Positions 8,288-18,876 of a stretch of DNA of 33,444 nt are shown piece by piece. A program made the translations under genes and the position numbers. Numbering within the stretch: position 1 is the stretch's first letter; each line of letters begins with the position of its first letter. Source of the DNA: Kitasatospora sp. Root107 (GTDB lineage Bacteria; Actinomycetota; Actinomycetes; Streptomycetales; Streptomycetaceae). The DNA lies in the NCBI RefSeq assembly GCF_001424875.1, contig NZ_LMCT01000033.1, positions 1-33,444 on the forward strand, read 5' to 3'. The notes beneath the pieces are model-generated. The model was not told the origin of the DNA. It saw nothing but the letters and a program-made list of their open reading frames with translations, and ran no database searches.

Positions 8288-8965
8288 ATGAGCGGCATGG
8301 GCGACGAAGCAGCCGTCGGAGGCCAGTGCTCCGTGCACGTCCCGCGCTCCGCGCGCAGTGTGCTGGAGCGGACCCGGGATGGTGCCGGGGCCGAGTCGGA
8401 GTTGCCGAGAGTCAGCCGGTTCCCTGCGGTGCAGGCGGGCCAGCCCGCGATCGAGCGCCTCACGCCGACCTCGGCGCTGGTCGGCTACCGGGGCCCGACG
8501 GCCTGTGCGGCGGCCGGTATCACCTACCGTCAACTGGACTACTGGGCTCGGACGGGCCTGCTGGAGCCGAGCGTGCGGACGGCCTACCCGGCCAACTCGC
8601 AGCGGCTGTACAGCTTCCGCGACATCCTGCTGCTGAAGATCGTCAAGAAGCTGTTGGACACCGGGGTCTCGCTGCAGAACATCCGGGTGGCGGTCAGTCA
8701 CCTGCGCGGCACCGAGGCCGAGGACCTGACCGGGCTGACCCTGATGTCCGACGGCGCCACCGTCTACGAGTGCACCTCCCCGCAGCAGGTGGTCGATCTG
8801 CTGAAGGGTGGTCAGGGCGTCTTCGGGATCGCGGTGGGCGCGGTCTGGCGGGAGCTGGAGACGGCTCTGAGCCGGCTGCACGCCGAGCGCACCGACACCG
8901 GCGAGACCCTGGTCGGCCAGGACCCGGGCGACGAGCTGGCCCAGCGGCGCAACCGCGCGGGCTGA
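8288..8965 (+). CDS. MerR-family transcriptional regulator (second)
   Basis: A 225-residue regulator. About 60 poorly conserved residues precede a MerR winged helix (about 65-130) with GPTACAAAGITYRQLDYWARTGLL and LYSFRDILLLKIVKKLLDTGVSLQNIR. The C-terminal part (VYECTSPQQVVDLLKGGQGVFGIAVG) is typical of the actinobacterial partner of FtsR found next to the BFN gene. The effector is unknown, and no cysteine sensor motif is seen. Start: ATG 8288, with GGAGGT at 8278-8283; ATG 8297 and GTG 8222 are weaker choices. Confidence 0.85.
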   Translation: MSGMGDEAAVGGQCSVHVPRSARSVLERTRDGAGAESELPRVSRFPAVQAGQPAIERLTPTSALVGYRGPTACAAAGITYRQLDYWARTGLLEPSVRTAYPANSQRLYSFRDILLLKIVKKLLDTGVSLQNIRVAVSHLRGTEAEDLTGLTLMSDGATVYECTSPQQVVDLLKGGQGVFGIAVGAVWRELETALSRLHAERTDTGETLVGQDPGDELAQRRNRAG

Positions 8966-9008
8966 CGGAGCGTCGCTCTCCCCGGACGAGAGATCAAGGG
9001 GAGGCAGA

Positions 9009-9662
9009 GTGCGTCGAGTGGTCCAGCGGAGGCTGTTCCAGAGCGTGGTGGCGGCGAGCGCGGTGGCGCTGGCGCCGATGACCTGGCTCTGGCTCGGCGC
9101 GGGGGACCGGGTCGGCACGGTGGCGCAGGCGCCGAGTGCCCCGGTGGCGGTGGTGTTCGGGGCCGGCCTGTTCGACGGCAGGCCCTCGCCCTACCTGGCG
9201 CACCGGCTGGACGCGGCGGTGACGCTCTATCAGGACCACCGGATCCGGGCCGTCCTGGTGACCGGCGACAACAGCCGGACCGAGTACGACGAGACCGACG
9301 CGATGCGCGACTACCTGGTCGAGCACGGCGTGCCCGCCGTGCGGGTGGTGGAGGACTACGCCGGTTTCGACACCTGGGACTCGTGCACCCGGGCCCGGAA
9401 CATCTTCGGCGTGGAGCGGGCGGTGCTGGTCAGTCAGACCTTCCACGTCCGCCGCGCGCTGGCGCTCTGTCAGGCGGCGGGCATCGACTCGTACGCGGTC
9501 GGGGTGGACGAGGACCCGAACGGCACCTGGTACTACGGCGGGCTGCGGGAGATCCCCGGGGCGGGCAAGGCGGCGCTGGACGCGCTGTTCGAGCCGGACC
9601 CGACGTTCCTCGGCGAGCAGGAGCACGGCATCGGCCGGGCGCTGGCGGACGCCGCGCACTGA
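9009..9662 (+). CDS. SanA/YdcF-family (DUF218) membrane-anchored protein
   Basis: A 217-residue protein. A membrane helix or uncleaved signal lies at about residues 12-32, followed by a DUF218/YdcF-type domain: VAVVFGAGLFDGRPSPYLAHRLDAAVTLY, VLVTGDNSRTEYDETDAMRDYLVEHGVP, and VLVSQTFHVRRALALCQAAGI. E. coli SanA, of the same family, affects envelope permeability to vancomycin at high temperature; the chemical activity is not known. The GTG start at 9009 follows GGGAGG. It lies 43 bases after the MerR gene and 63 before dinB, so it may share a transcript. Confidence 0.85.
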   Translation: MRRVVQRRLFQSVVAASAVALAPMTWLWLGAGDRVGTVAQAPSAPVAVVFGAGLFDGRPSPYLAHRLDAAVTLYQDHRIRAVLVTGDNSRTEYDETDAMRDYLVEHGVPAVRVVEDYAGFDTWDSCTRARNIFGVERAVLVSQTFHVRRALALCQAAGIDSYAVGVDEDPNGTWYYGGLREIPGAGKAALDALFEPDPTFLGEQEHGIGRALADAAH

Positions 9663-9725
9663 GACCGGCGCCGCGCAGAACCGAATCGCCCGGTAACTGT
9701 CGTACCCCTGCGGGATGATCGACGG

Positions 9726-11123
9726 GTGCGGTCAGTGCCGAGCATCCTCCACCTCGACATGGACGCCTTCTTCGCGGCGGTGGAGCAGGCGGCCAAGCCG
9801 AGCCTGCGTGGGAAGCCGGTGATCGTCGGCGGCCTGGGCGGCCGGGGAGTGGTCGCCACCGCCTCGTACGAGGCGCGGAAGTTCGGCGTCCACTCGGCGA
9901 TGCCGATGGCCCAGGCCCGGCGGCTCTGCCCGAACGCGGCCTTCCTGACCGGGCGGTTCGAGGCCTACCGGCAGGTCAGCGAGCTGGTGATGGGCCTGCT
10001 GCGGGAGCTCTCCCCGCTGGTCGAGCCGCTCAGCCTGGACGAGGCCTTCGTCGACCTGGAGGCGGGGCCGTACGGGCCGTTGCTGGCGGCGTCCGGGCCG
10101 GTGGCGGCGCCGGAGCTGATCGTGGCGATCGCCGCCGACCTGCGGGCGGACATCACCGAACGGACGGGCCTGACCGCCTCGGTCGGTCTGGCCAGTTCCA
10201 AGCTGATGGCGAAGATCGCCTCCGAGCAGGCCAAGCCGGACGGGCTGGTGCTGGTCGAGCCCGGGCAGGAGCGGGCTGTACTGGCCACCATGCCGGTCCG
10301 GGCGCTGCCCGGGGTCGGCCCGGCCACCGAGCAGGCGCTTCGCCGGGTCGGCCTGGAGAAGGTGGCGGACCTGGCGGCGGCGGGGGAGGCGGAGCTGGTC
10401 CAGCTGCTCGGCCGCTCGCACGGTCTCGGCGTGTTCCAGATGTCGACCGGTCAGGACGACCGGCCCGTGGTGCCGGACCGGGACGCCAAGTCCGTCTCGG
10501 TCGAGGACACCTTCGAGGTGGACCTGCTGGACCGGGGGCGGGTGCTGCAGGAGATCGACGTGCTGACGGCCCGTTGTGTCCGCCGCCTGCACGCCAGCGG
10601 TCGCTCGGGGCGGACGGTGGTGCTCAAGGTGCGGCGATTCGACTTCTCCACGCTGACCCGGTCGGAGACCCTGCGGGCGCCCACCGACGACGAGACGGTG
10701 ATCGCCGAGACGGCCCGGCGGCTGGCCCTGCAGGTGGACATCACCGGTGGCGTCCGGCTGCTGGGGGTCGGGGTGTCGCAGCTGGCCGACTTCACCCAGG
10801 AGGACCTGTTCGCGCAGGCGGAGCAGGCCGAGCGGGCGGAGCGGGCCGCCGCGCTGGAGGTGCTGGAGGAGGTCAGGGCCGAGCCTGCGCCGGTGGTGGA
10901 GGAGACCAGGCACTGGCGGCCGGGGCAGGATGCGACGCACGCTCAGCTCGGCCCCGGCTGGGTGCAGGGCAGTGGGGTGGGCCGGGTGACGGTGCGGTTC
11001 GAGACCCCGCAGAGCGAGATCGGCCGGGTCCGCACCTTCGCGGTGGACGACCCGGAGCTGACGCCGTCCCGCCCGCAGCCGCTCCGGCCTGGGATGGTCC
11101 TCCCGGACGAGGAGGAGGAGTGA
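9726..11123 (+). CDS. dinB: DNA polymerase IV (Y-family translesion polymerase)
   Basis: A 465-residue Y-family polymerase that copies past DNA lesions. Catalytic acidic residues are visible: D11 in HLDMDAFFAAVEQ, and D105-E106 in SLDEAFVDLE. The fingers region (VVATASYEARKFGVHSAMPM), the GLASSKLMAKIASEQAKPDGL palm segment and the helix-hairpin-helix (LPGVGPATEQALRRVGL) are complete. A QEDLF motif near residue 358 may be the sliding-clamp contact. The protein carries a C-terminal extension of about 100 residues past the little-finger domain, ending in an acidic EEEE, as other actinomycete DinB proteins do. The GTG start at 9726 gives the expected N-terminus. Confidence 0.93.
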   Translation: MRSVPSILHLDMDAFFAAVEQAAKPSLRGKPVIVGGLGGRGVVATASYEARKFGVHSAMPMAQARRLCPNAAFLTGRFEAYRQVSELVMGLLRELSPLVEPLSLDEAFVDLEAGPYGPLLAASGPVAAPELIVAIAADLRADITERTGLTASVGLASSKLMAKIASEQAKPDGLVLVEPGQERAVLATMPVRALPGVGPATEQALRRVGLEKVADLAAAGEAELVQLLGRSHGLGVFQMSTGQDDRPVVPDRDAKSVSVEDTFEVDLLDRGRVLQEIDVLTARCVRRLHASGRSGRTVVLKVRRFDFSTLTRSETLRAPTDDETVIAETARRLALQVDITGGVRLLGVGVSQLADFTQEDLFAQAEQAERAERAAALEVLEEVRAEPAPVVEETRHWRPGQDATHAQLGPGWVQGSGVGRVTVRFETPQSEIGRVRTFAVDDPELTPSRPQPLRPGMVLPDEEEE

Positions 11124-11129
11124 GACCTT

Positions 11130-11207
11130 CCGTCGGTTGGGGGGTGGGTGAAGGAGCGGTGGCGAGGTGCGTGCCCCGGCGCCGCGACGCCGCCCCCCAA
11201 CCGACGG
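11130..11207. terminator. Long inverted repeat after dinB
   Basis: The arms 11130-11144 and 11193-11207 (CCGTCGGTTGGGGGG and its complement) are perfect over 15 bp and separated by 48 bases that are themselves GC-rich. It begins seven bases after the dinB stop and probably stops dinB transcription. No T tract is present. Confidence 0.5.
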
Positions 11208-11225
11208 CCGGTCCAAGAACGGGAG

Positions 11226-11260
11226 CGGCCCCCGCACCGTGTCCAGCGGTGCGGGGGCCG
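11226..11260. terminator. Perfect 14-bp hairpin between convergent dinB and MFS genes
   Basis: Arms 11226-11239 and 11247-11260 are perfectly complementary around a 7-base loop. It lies between two convergent genes and can act in both directions. A smaller hairpin (11321-11329 with 11343-11351) lies closer to the MFS stop. Confidence 0.65.
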
Positions 11261-11358
11261 ATCATCCGGCCGGGCCCTCGGTGCGGTCGTGATGCCCTCA
11301 CGTACCGCCTTGGACCCGGTGACCGCGCGACCCGTCCCTGAGCGCGCGGTCGACGCCG

Positions 11359-12798
11359 TCAGGCGTCGGTCTTCACCAGCTCCGGGGCGGAGGCGGCAGC
11401 CTCGACCGGGGCGGGAGTGGTCTTGATCCGGCGGATCGCGAACGGCACCACGGCGGCCACCAGGCACATCGCGCCGGCCACCCAGAAGGCGTGCTGGTAG
11501 GCGTCCAGGGTGGGCAGCGGGACCGGCAGGTTCGGGATCAGGTCACCGGTCAGGATGGCGCCCATCACGGCGGTGCCGATGGCGCCACCGACGGTGCGCA
11601 GCACGGCGTTCATGCCGTTGGCGATACCGGACTGCTCGACCGGGACGGCGCCGTTGATGTAGGCGGGCATCGCGGCGTAGGCCAGGCCGACGCCGAGGCC
11701 GAACACGGCGGAGGAGAGGTAGATGTCACCTTCGGCTCCGTGACGGAGCGCCAGGTAGCCCAAGCCGACGGCGCCCAGCAGGCCACCGAGGACCAGCGGC
11801 AGCCGGGGCCCGCGACGGGCGATCAGCAGCGCGCCGACCGGGGCGGCGACCATCGAGCCGATGGCGGAGGGCAGCAGCATCACACCGGCGTGCAGCACGC
11901 TGGCGGTGAAGCCGTAGTGCGCGACCTTCTCGGGGGTCTGCGCGAAGTTGCTGATCACCATGAACGAGCCGTACATGCCGAAGCCGATCAGCAGCCCGGA
12001 GAGGTTGGTGAAGGCGACGGCCGGACGGGCCATCATCTTCATGTCGACCAGCGGGTGGGCGACCCTGACCTCGATGAAGCCCCAGATCAGCGCGACCACG
12101 GCGGCGACGGCGAACAGGCCGAGGGTGCGGTTGGAGGTCCAGCCCCAGGTGTTGCCCTGGCTGACCGCGACCAGCAGGGCGCAGAGCCAGCCGGCCAGGG
12201 TGAGTGCGCCGAGCGGGTCGGCGCCGCCGTTCTTGTCCACCACCGGGTCGGTCGGGACCCGGAAGATCACCAGGACGATGGCCAGCAGGCCGAAGGCCAG
12301 GCCCATCCAGAAGATCGACTTGTAGTTCCAGTGCTCCAGCAGCAGGCCGGTGGCGACCAGGCCGAGGCCGCTGCCGACGCCCATCGAGGCGCTGATCAGC
12401 GCCACGCCGCCGGTGACCTTCTCCTTGGGGAGCTCGTCCCGGACGATGCTGATCGCCAGCGGGAGCACCCCGCCGCCCGCGCCCTGCAGGACGCGGGCGA
12501 CCACCAGCCAGGTGAACGAGTGGGTGCCGACCGCCAGGGCGGACCCGGCGACCAGGCCGCCGAGCGAGACCAGCAGCATCGGCTTTCGGCCGCGCAGGTC
12601 GCCGAAGCGGCCGAGCAGCGGGGTCAGTACGGCGGCGGACAGCAGGTTCGCCGTCATCAGCCAGGTGATGTTCGAACCGGAGACGTCCAGTTCCTTGGCC
12701 AGTGACGGCAGGATCGGGACGACCGCGGTCTGCACCACGCTGAACGCCAGCATCGCCAACACCAGGGCGGGGAGCACGCGCGCGCTGCTCGGCCTCAC
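11359..12798 (-). CDS. MFS multidrug exporter, DHA2 / EmrB-QacA type (14 TM)
   Basis: A 479-residue proton-driven drug exporter of the DHA2 branch. About 14 hydrophobic helices can be counted. The family motifs are present: motif A between helices 2 and 3 (LGRFGDLRGRKPML), motif B in helix 4 (ARVLQGAGGGVLPLAISIV), and the proline/glycine-rich motif C (SASMGVGSGLGLVATGLLLEHW). The substrate cannot be predicted. The GTG start at 12798 has GGAGGA nine bases upstream; a longer in-frame start at 12855 lacks such a site. It has its own promoter/operator region (12861-12897), which points to control by a local or distant repressor. It is convergent with dinB. Confidence 0.9.
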   Translation of the reverse strand: MRPSSARVLPALVLAMLAFSVVQTAVVPILPSLAKELDVSGSNITWLMTANLLSAAVLTPLLGRFGDLRGRKPMLLVSLGGLVAGSALAVGTHSFTWLVVARVLQGAGGGVLPLAISIVRDELPKEKVTGGVALISASMGVGSGLGLVATGLLLEHWNYKSIFWMGLAFGLLAIVLVIFRVPTDPVVDKNGGADPLGALTLAGWLCALLVAVSQGNTWGWTSNRTLGLFAVAAVVALIWGFIEVRVAHPLVDMKMMARPAVAFTNLSGLLIGFGMYGSFMVISNFAQTPEKVAHYGFTASVLHAGVMLLPSAIGSMVAAPVGALLIARRGPRLPLVLGGLLGAVGLGYLALRHGAEGDIYLSSAVFGLGVGLAYAAMPAYINGAVPVEQSGIANGMNAVLRTVGGAIGTAVMGAILTGDLIPNLPVPLPTLDAYQHAFWVAGAMCLVAAVVPFAIRRIKTTPAPVEAAASAPELVKTDA

Positions 12799-12860
12799 GG
12801 ATTTTCCTCCAGTTCGGGCCACCCGGGCGGAGAGCTTCAGGTGGGAGAAAGTCAATGAAC

Positions 12861-12897
12861 TGAAGTAAAGATGCCGTCAGATACTTCACTATGTCAA
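12861..12897 (-). promoter_or_regulatory. Promoter with overlapping palindromic operator for the MFS exporter
   Basis: Read on the minus strand, a perfect TTGACA (-35; plus-strand 12892-12897) is followed after 18 bases by CATCTT (-10; 12868-12873). A palindrome TGAAGTA...TACTTCA (arms 12882-12888 and 12861-12867, 14-base spacer) brackets the -10. A repressor bound there would block the polymerase. The stretch is far more AT-rich than its surroundings. Start of transcription and repressor are inferred, not seen. Confidence 0.5.
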
Positions 12898-12934
12898 ATA
12901 TCGCTTGGTGAAGCTTTGGCAAAGTGACGAGGCG

Positions 12935-13954
12935 TCAGGACGGACGGAGTGGCTCCGGGCGCAGCTGGCCGGTGTTCGAGGAGGCCGTCGGCGGCGACGT
13001 GGGCGCCGGCGGCGAAGCGGGCGCGGGCGGCGGGGAGGTGGTGCTGTCGTGGATCTCCACCTGCTCGCGGCGCAGCTCGTCGCGGACCACCGCCTCCTCG
13101 GTGAACCGCTCGACCACCATGCGGACCCGCTCGACCGGCGCCAGGTACTTGCGCACCACCGGCCGCTCCTCCCGGAGCGTCACCTCCTCGACCGCCTCGG
13201 CGATCTCCTGCTCGCTGAGCGCGGCCCGCTCGGCCTCGGTGACCGGCACCCGCTCCACCCGGACCCGTTCCTTCACCACCGGCACCTTGCGCTCGACGGC
13301 CTCGGTGGTGACGTACTTGCGCAGCTTGGCCGTCCCCAGCACGTGCCACTCGGTGGTGACGTCCAGCCGCTCCTCGCGGCAGGTGATCTCCACCGGATCG
13401 GCGGGCGCGTTGCCGGGCACGGTTGGGACCGTGGTGGTGGGGCTGGGTGGACTGATGACCGGCTCGGGCTGCTGCTTGGTGGTCTGGGTGTCGTGGGTGG
13501 CGGTGAAGGCCATCGGGGCGGCCGCCACGGTCGCGGCGGCGGCGGGTGATGCATTCATGCTGGTTTCCTTGCTGAGGGTGCCGAAGTCGAGGTCCTGGCT
13601 GGTCCCCGAGCCGTTCCTGGCCGCGGTCGGGGGAACGGCACCGCCCGCATCCAGGCCGTAGTAGCGGTAGAGCTGGAGCTCCTGGGCGGGGGAGAGGTGC
13701 TGGCCGACCCCGAAGTCGGGAGAGTCCTTGATCAGCGACTTGTCGTACGGCACCTTGAGCTCCTCCCCGGAGAACTCGCTGGTGGTGAGCGGGACGAAGG
13801 CGTCCCGGCCGAAGATCCCGGTGCGGACGGCGGCCCACTCCGGCTCGCCGGTCGCGTCGTCCAGGTAGACCTCGTCGACCGTGCCGATCTTGTCGCCGTT
13901 CCGGTCGACCGCCTTGTGGCCGATCAGGTCTCGCGGGTCGATGTCGGTCTGCAC
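12935..13954 (-). CDS. PRC-barrel and DUF2382 domain stress-type protein
   Basis: A 339-residue soluble protein. An N-terminal PRC-barrel (about 1-105) contains RDLIGHKAVDRNGDKIGTVDEVYLDD and GRDAFVPLTTSEF. A long Ala/Thr/Pro linker follows, then a C-terminal DUF2382 domain (about 195-305), rich in charged strands such as RLDVTTEWHVLGTAKLRKYV and EVTLREERPVVRKYLAPVERV. A Pro/Ser-rich tail closes it. DUF2382 (YsnF-type) proteins are linked to general stress in other bacteria; the biochemical role is unknown. The start chosen is the GTG giving MQTDIDPRDL, which has GGAGGA five bases upstream; the open frame extends 12 codons further to 13990. Confidence 0.85.
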   Translation of the reverse strand: MQTDIDPRDLIGHKAVDRNGDKIGTVDEVYLDDATGEPEWAAVRTGIFGRDAFVPLTTSEFSGEELKVPYDKSLIKDSPDFGVGQHLSPAQELQLYRYYGLDAGGAVPPTAARNGSGTSQDLDFGTLSKETSMNASPAAAATVAAAPMAFTATHDTQTTKQQPEPVISPPSPTTTVPTVPGNAPADPVEITCREERLDVTTEWHVLGTAKLRKYVTTEAVERKVPVVKERVRVERVPVTEAERAALSEQEIAEAVEEVTLREERPVVRKYLAPVERVRMVVERFTEEAVVRDELRREQVEIHDSTTSPPPAPASPPAPTSPPTASSNTGQLRPEPLRPS

Positions 13955-14087
13955 GCTGTCCTCCAGCAGGTACGAAAGCCCCGTTGACACACCGTCAGGG
14001 GACGGCCGAAGGAGCTGGACGGCCGCACTTCACACGAAAAGCCATCAAAGGGACGGTGGCGAGCCGAGTGCACCCGTCCGGGGCTGG

Positions 14088-14130
14088 AGGGGTTGTCCGA
14101 CAATTCACGTCGGATTGTCGGACAACCCCT
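14088..14130. promoter_or_regulatory. Double GntR-type operator in a 17-bp inverted repeat upstream of the gcvP leader
   Basis: Arms 14088-14104 and 14114-14130 are perfect complements with a 9-base loop. Each arm contains its own 11-bp palindrome, TTGTCCGACAA and TTGTCGGACAA, which fits the FadR-type GntR pattern TNGTNNNACNA. It could be a pair of operators or a terminator-like hairpin. It lies about 75 bases before the riboswitch and about 135 bases upstream of the DUF2382 gene start. Confidence 0.5.
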
Positions 14131-14202
14131 GGCAGTCGAGCCGGGGCACCCGTGATCAACCGGCGCTCCGCTGGTACCCTGGGCCGCGACTGCCGACCCC
14201 GC

Positions 14203-14438
14203 TCGGGAGAGTCCCCGCACCGTTGCACGTGGTGTCACGGGGACGCCGAAGGAGCAAACCCTCCCCGGAATCTCTCAGGCATCCGTACCGTGCGGGGTAG
14301 GTCACTCTGGAAAGCAGGGCAGGACCGACGGCGAGGGAGCCGACGGACCCCACCCTCACCGACGGTGCAAGCCGACGGGGCGGCTCCCGGGCCTCCGCGT
14401 GCGGGCGAAGCTCTCAGGTACCGATGACAGAGGGGGAG
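14203..14438 (+). ncRNA. Tandem glycine riboswitch upstream of gcvP
   Basis: The leader has the marks of a two-aptamer glycine riboswitch. The first aptamer opens with CGGGAGAGTCCCCG, contains ACGCCGAAGGAGCAA and AATCTCTCAGGCA, and ends near GGTCACTCTGGAAAG. The second carries GCAAGCCGA, GGGCGAAGCTCTCAGGTACC and GACAGAGGGGGAGG. The aptamers bind glycine and in this position normally switch on the glycine cleavage gene downstream, gcvP, whose start is 100 bases further on. Edges are approximate. Confidence 0.9.
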
Positions 14439-14538
14439 GCCTGACGGGCTCGTTCGTCCCCGGCTCCGCCGTCCCACGGTGGTGTTGCCGTCCGGCGTGC
14501 GTGCCCCCGCCGGTCCGTGACCAGGAGGCCTCGACCCC

Positions 14539-17409
<2,871 letters not shown>

Positions 17410-17414
17410 GCCGT

Positions 17415-17460
17415 CGCCAGGGCCCCCGGCAGCACCTGCTGCCGGGGGCCCTGGCGTTTC
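17415..17460 (+). terminator. Terminator of gcvP
   Basis: A perfect 20-bp stem (17415-17434 with 17437-17456) with a minimal loop, followed by TTTC, lies six bases after the gcvP stop. It can also serve the convergent DUF5999 gene. Confidence 0.85.
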
Positions 17461-17469
17461 GTCAGGTCG

Positions 17470-17661
17470 TCAGGAGGCGATCGCCAGCGGGCGGCGCGGG
17501 GCGACCACCCGGCCGTCGGGCAGCAGCTCGCCGGTGTCGTCGAACAGCAGGACGCCGTTGCAGAGCAGGCTCCACCCCTGGTCGGGGTGGCAGGCCACGG
17601 TGATGGCGGCCTCGTGGTCGGTGGACTCCGCTGACGGACACTCAGGACGGTGCTGGCACAT
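17470..17661 (-). CDS. DUF5999 family small protein
   Basis: A 63-residue protein starting MCQHRPECPSAESTDHEAA and containing HPDQGWSLLCNGVLLFDDTGELLPDG, the conserved core of the DUF5999 family, common in Streptomyces. Three cysteines and two histidines near the N-terminus could bind a metal. Function is unknown. It is convergent with gcvP; the promoter must lie in the gap to the right. Confidence 0.8.
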   Translation of the reverse strand: MCQHRPECPSAESTDHEAAITVACHPDQGWSLLCNGVLLFDDTGELLPDGRVVAPRRPLAIAS

Positions 17662-17917
17662 CTTCGTACCCTCGCTTCGCTGCTTACGACCCGGTCGACC
17701 GGGTACAGGCAGCCGCTGGGTGCCCCACCCCGTCGATCCGATCCCCTCTGCCCGGCCCAGGTGTGAACCGGCGCTCCGACGGGTAGGACAGGTCGCCCCC
17801 CGCGTCGGTTCCCAGTGTCGTCATCCCGAGAGCATCCCGCAGCGATTTCGTGACATGCGCCACAAGTGGATCTCAGGGATCACCCGTTCAGATGGCACCC
17901 GGTGCCGGGCAGTACGG
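17662..17917. other. Gene-free gap upstream of the DUF5999 gene
   Basis: About 320 bases separate DUF5999 from the next gene. The first 250 contain no convincing coding frame; the start region of DUF5999 lies at the left edge. No clear promoter pair was identified. The right part is the terminator of the next leftward gene. Confidence 0.4.
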
Positions 17918-17966
17918 AACGGGCCATCGGCGGACGGCCCGATCGGGGCGGTGCCGATGGCCCGTT
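17918..17966 (-). terminator. Terminator of the leftward gene at 17982-18536
   Basis: Arms 17918-17931 and 17953-17966 are perfectly complementary over 14 bp with a 21-base loop. The hairpin begins 15 bases after the stop of the leftward gene. On the minus strand it is followed by TTCCGT, only a weak T run. Confidence 0.6.
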
Positions 17967-17981
17967 CGGGGGGCCTGCGTC

Positions 17982-18536
17982 TCAGGAGCGGCCGAGGGCC
18001 AGCGGCCGGGCCAGCAGTGCGAGCAGCTCGCCGGCCGGGTAGACCCGGTGCGCGGTGATGCCCAGTGGGGCCGGGGCGAGCGGGATCAGCAGGTCGACCG
18101 AGGGGCCCGGCTCGGGATGGTGCAGCCAGAGCGCGGTGGCGTAGTGGCCCGGCATGGAGAGCAGCCTGGGTTGGTGCCTGGCCCGGGAGGCGAGGGCGAG
18201 CTGCCCGGCCTGGCGCAGTGCGCGCAGGGTGGAGTCGAGGTAGGGCCCGGCGGTGAAGTGCGAGAAGGTGTGGCCGTCCGCCGACTCGAGCACCTCGGCC
18301 GCCGCGGCGGTCTCGTTGCCGGATCGGATCAGGAACCGCCAGCCCGTTCGGCGGGCGGTGGCCAGGGCGGCACCGGGCTCGTCGAGCACGTGCACCGCGA
18401 GCGGGTGCGCGGGTAGCAGCCGCTCGGCGCCGCGCAGGGCGGCGGCCGAGGGCGGGCTGAGCGCGGCCTCGGAGTCCAGTGCGCCGAGGACGGCGCGCAG
18501 GGCGCTCAACGGGGGCTGGGGCGTCTGCATGGTCAT
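17982..18536 (-). CDS. Hypothetical protein, conserved-looking, Ala/Leu-rich
   Basis: A 184-residue soluble protein that I do not recognise. Coding is supported by length, third-position GC and the terminator placed after its stop. It contains a hydrophilic core (RTGWRFLIRSGNETAAAAEV and FSHFTAGPYLDSTLRALRQAGQ) and ends LLALLARPLALGRS. No membrane helix, signal or catalytic motif was seen. The start is ATG 18536, or ATG 18530 two codons on. It is divergent from the glutamate-cysteine ligase gene. Confidence 0.7.
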   Translation of the reverse strand: MTMQTPQPPLSALRAVLGALDSEAALSPPSAAALRGAERLLPAHPLAVHVLDEPGAALATARRTGWRFLIRSGNETAAAAEVLESADGHTFSHFTAGPYLDSTLRALRQAGQLALASRARHQPRLLSMPGHYATALWLHHPEPGPSVDLLIPLAPAPLGITAHRVYPAGELLALLARPLALGRS

Positions 18537-18876
18537 GGCGGGTCGCCTCTCCGTGCTAGATCGGCGTGCGAGTGCGGCATACCGGCATGGCGCTGGCGGA
18601 ACCTGGGCCGTGTCCGGTTGGGCATGATCGCGGCGTGGGCGCGGGCCTGCCGTCGCGAAGGCTTCGGGAGCGGCGAGCGCCGGGCGGGAGCTGTGCGAAT
18701 TCTACTCGAACAGGTGCACAGGGTGACCTTCATATCACGTTCGGTGTGCGATGGCAAGTCATGAATTCGCTGACGCGCCGTCAACAACCTTGTTCGGCCG
18801 CTCTGTTCGGGCTCGGGCTAGGGATCTTCCGGTGGGGCATGATGCAGGGACGGTCGACCTAGGTGAAGGGGCACCC
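18537..18876. other. Divergent promoter gap
   Basis: About 340 bases lie between two divergent genes. An 84-codon minus-strand frame here has poor codon statistics and was not accepted. The stretch around 18690-18800 (GAATTCTACTCG, CATATCACG, ATGAATTCG) is AT-richer than its surroundings and is the likeliest place for promoters. No defined boxes are called. Confidence 0.4.

Noticed and set aside
18533..18787. 84-codon minus-strand frame in the divergent promoter gap
   Set aside because: Codon use and composition do not fit coding, and it covers the likely promoters.
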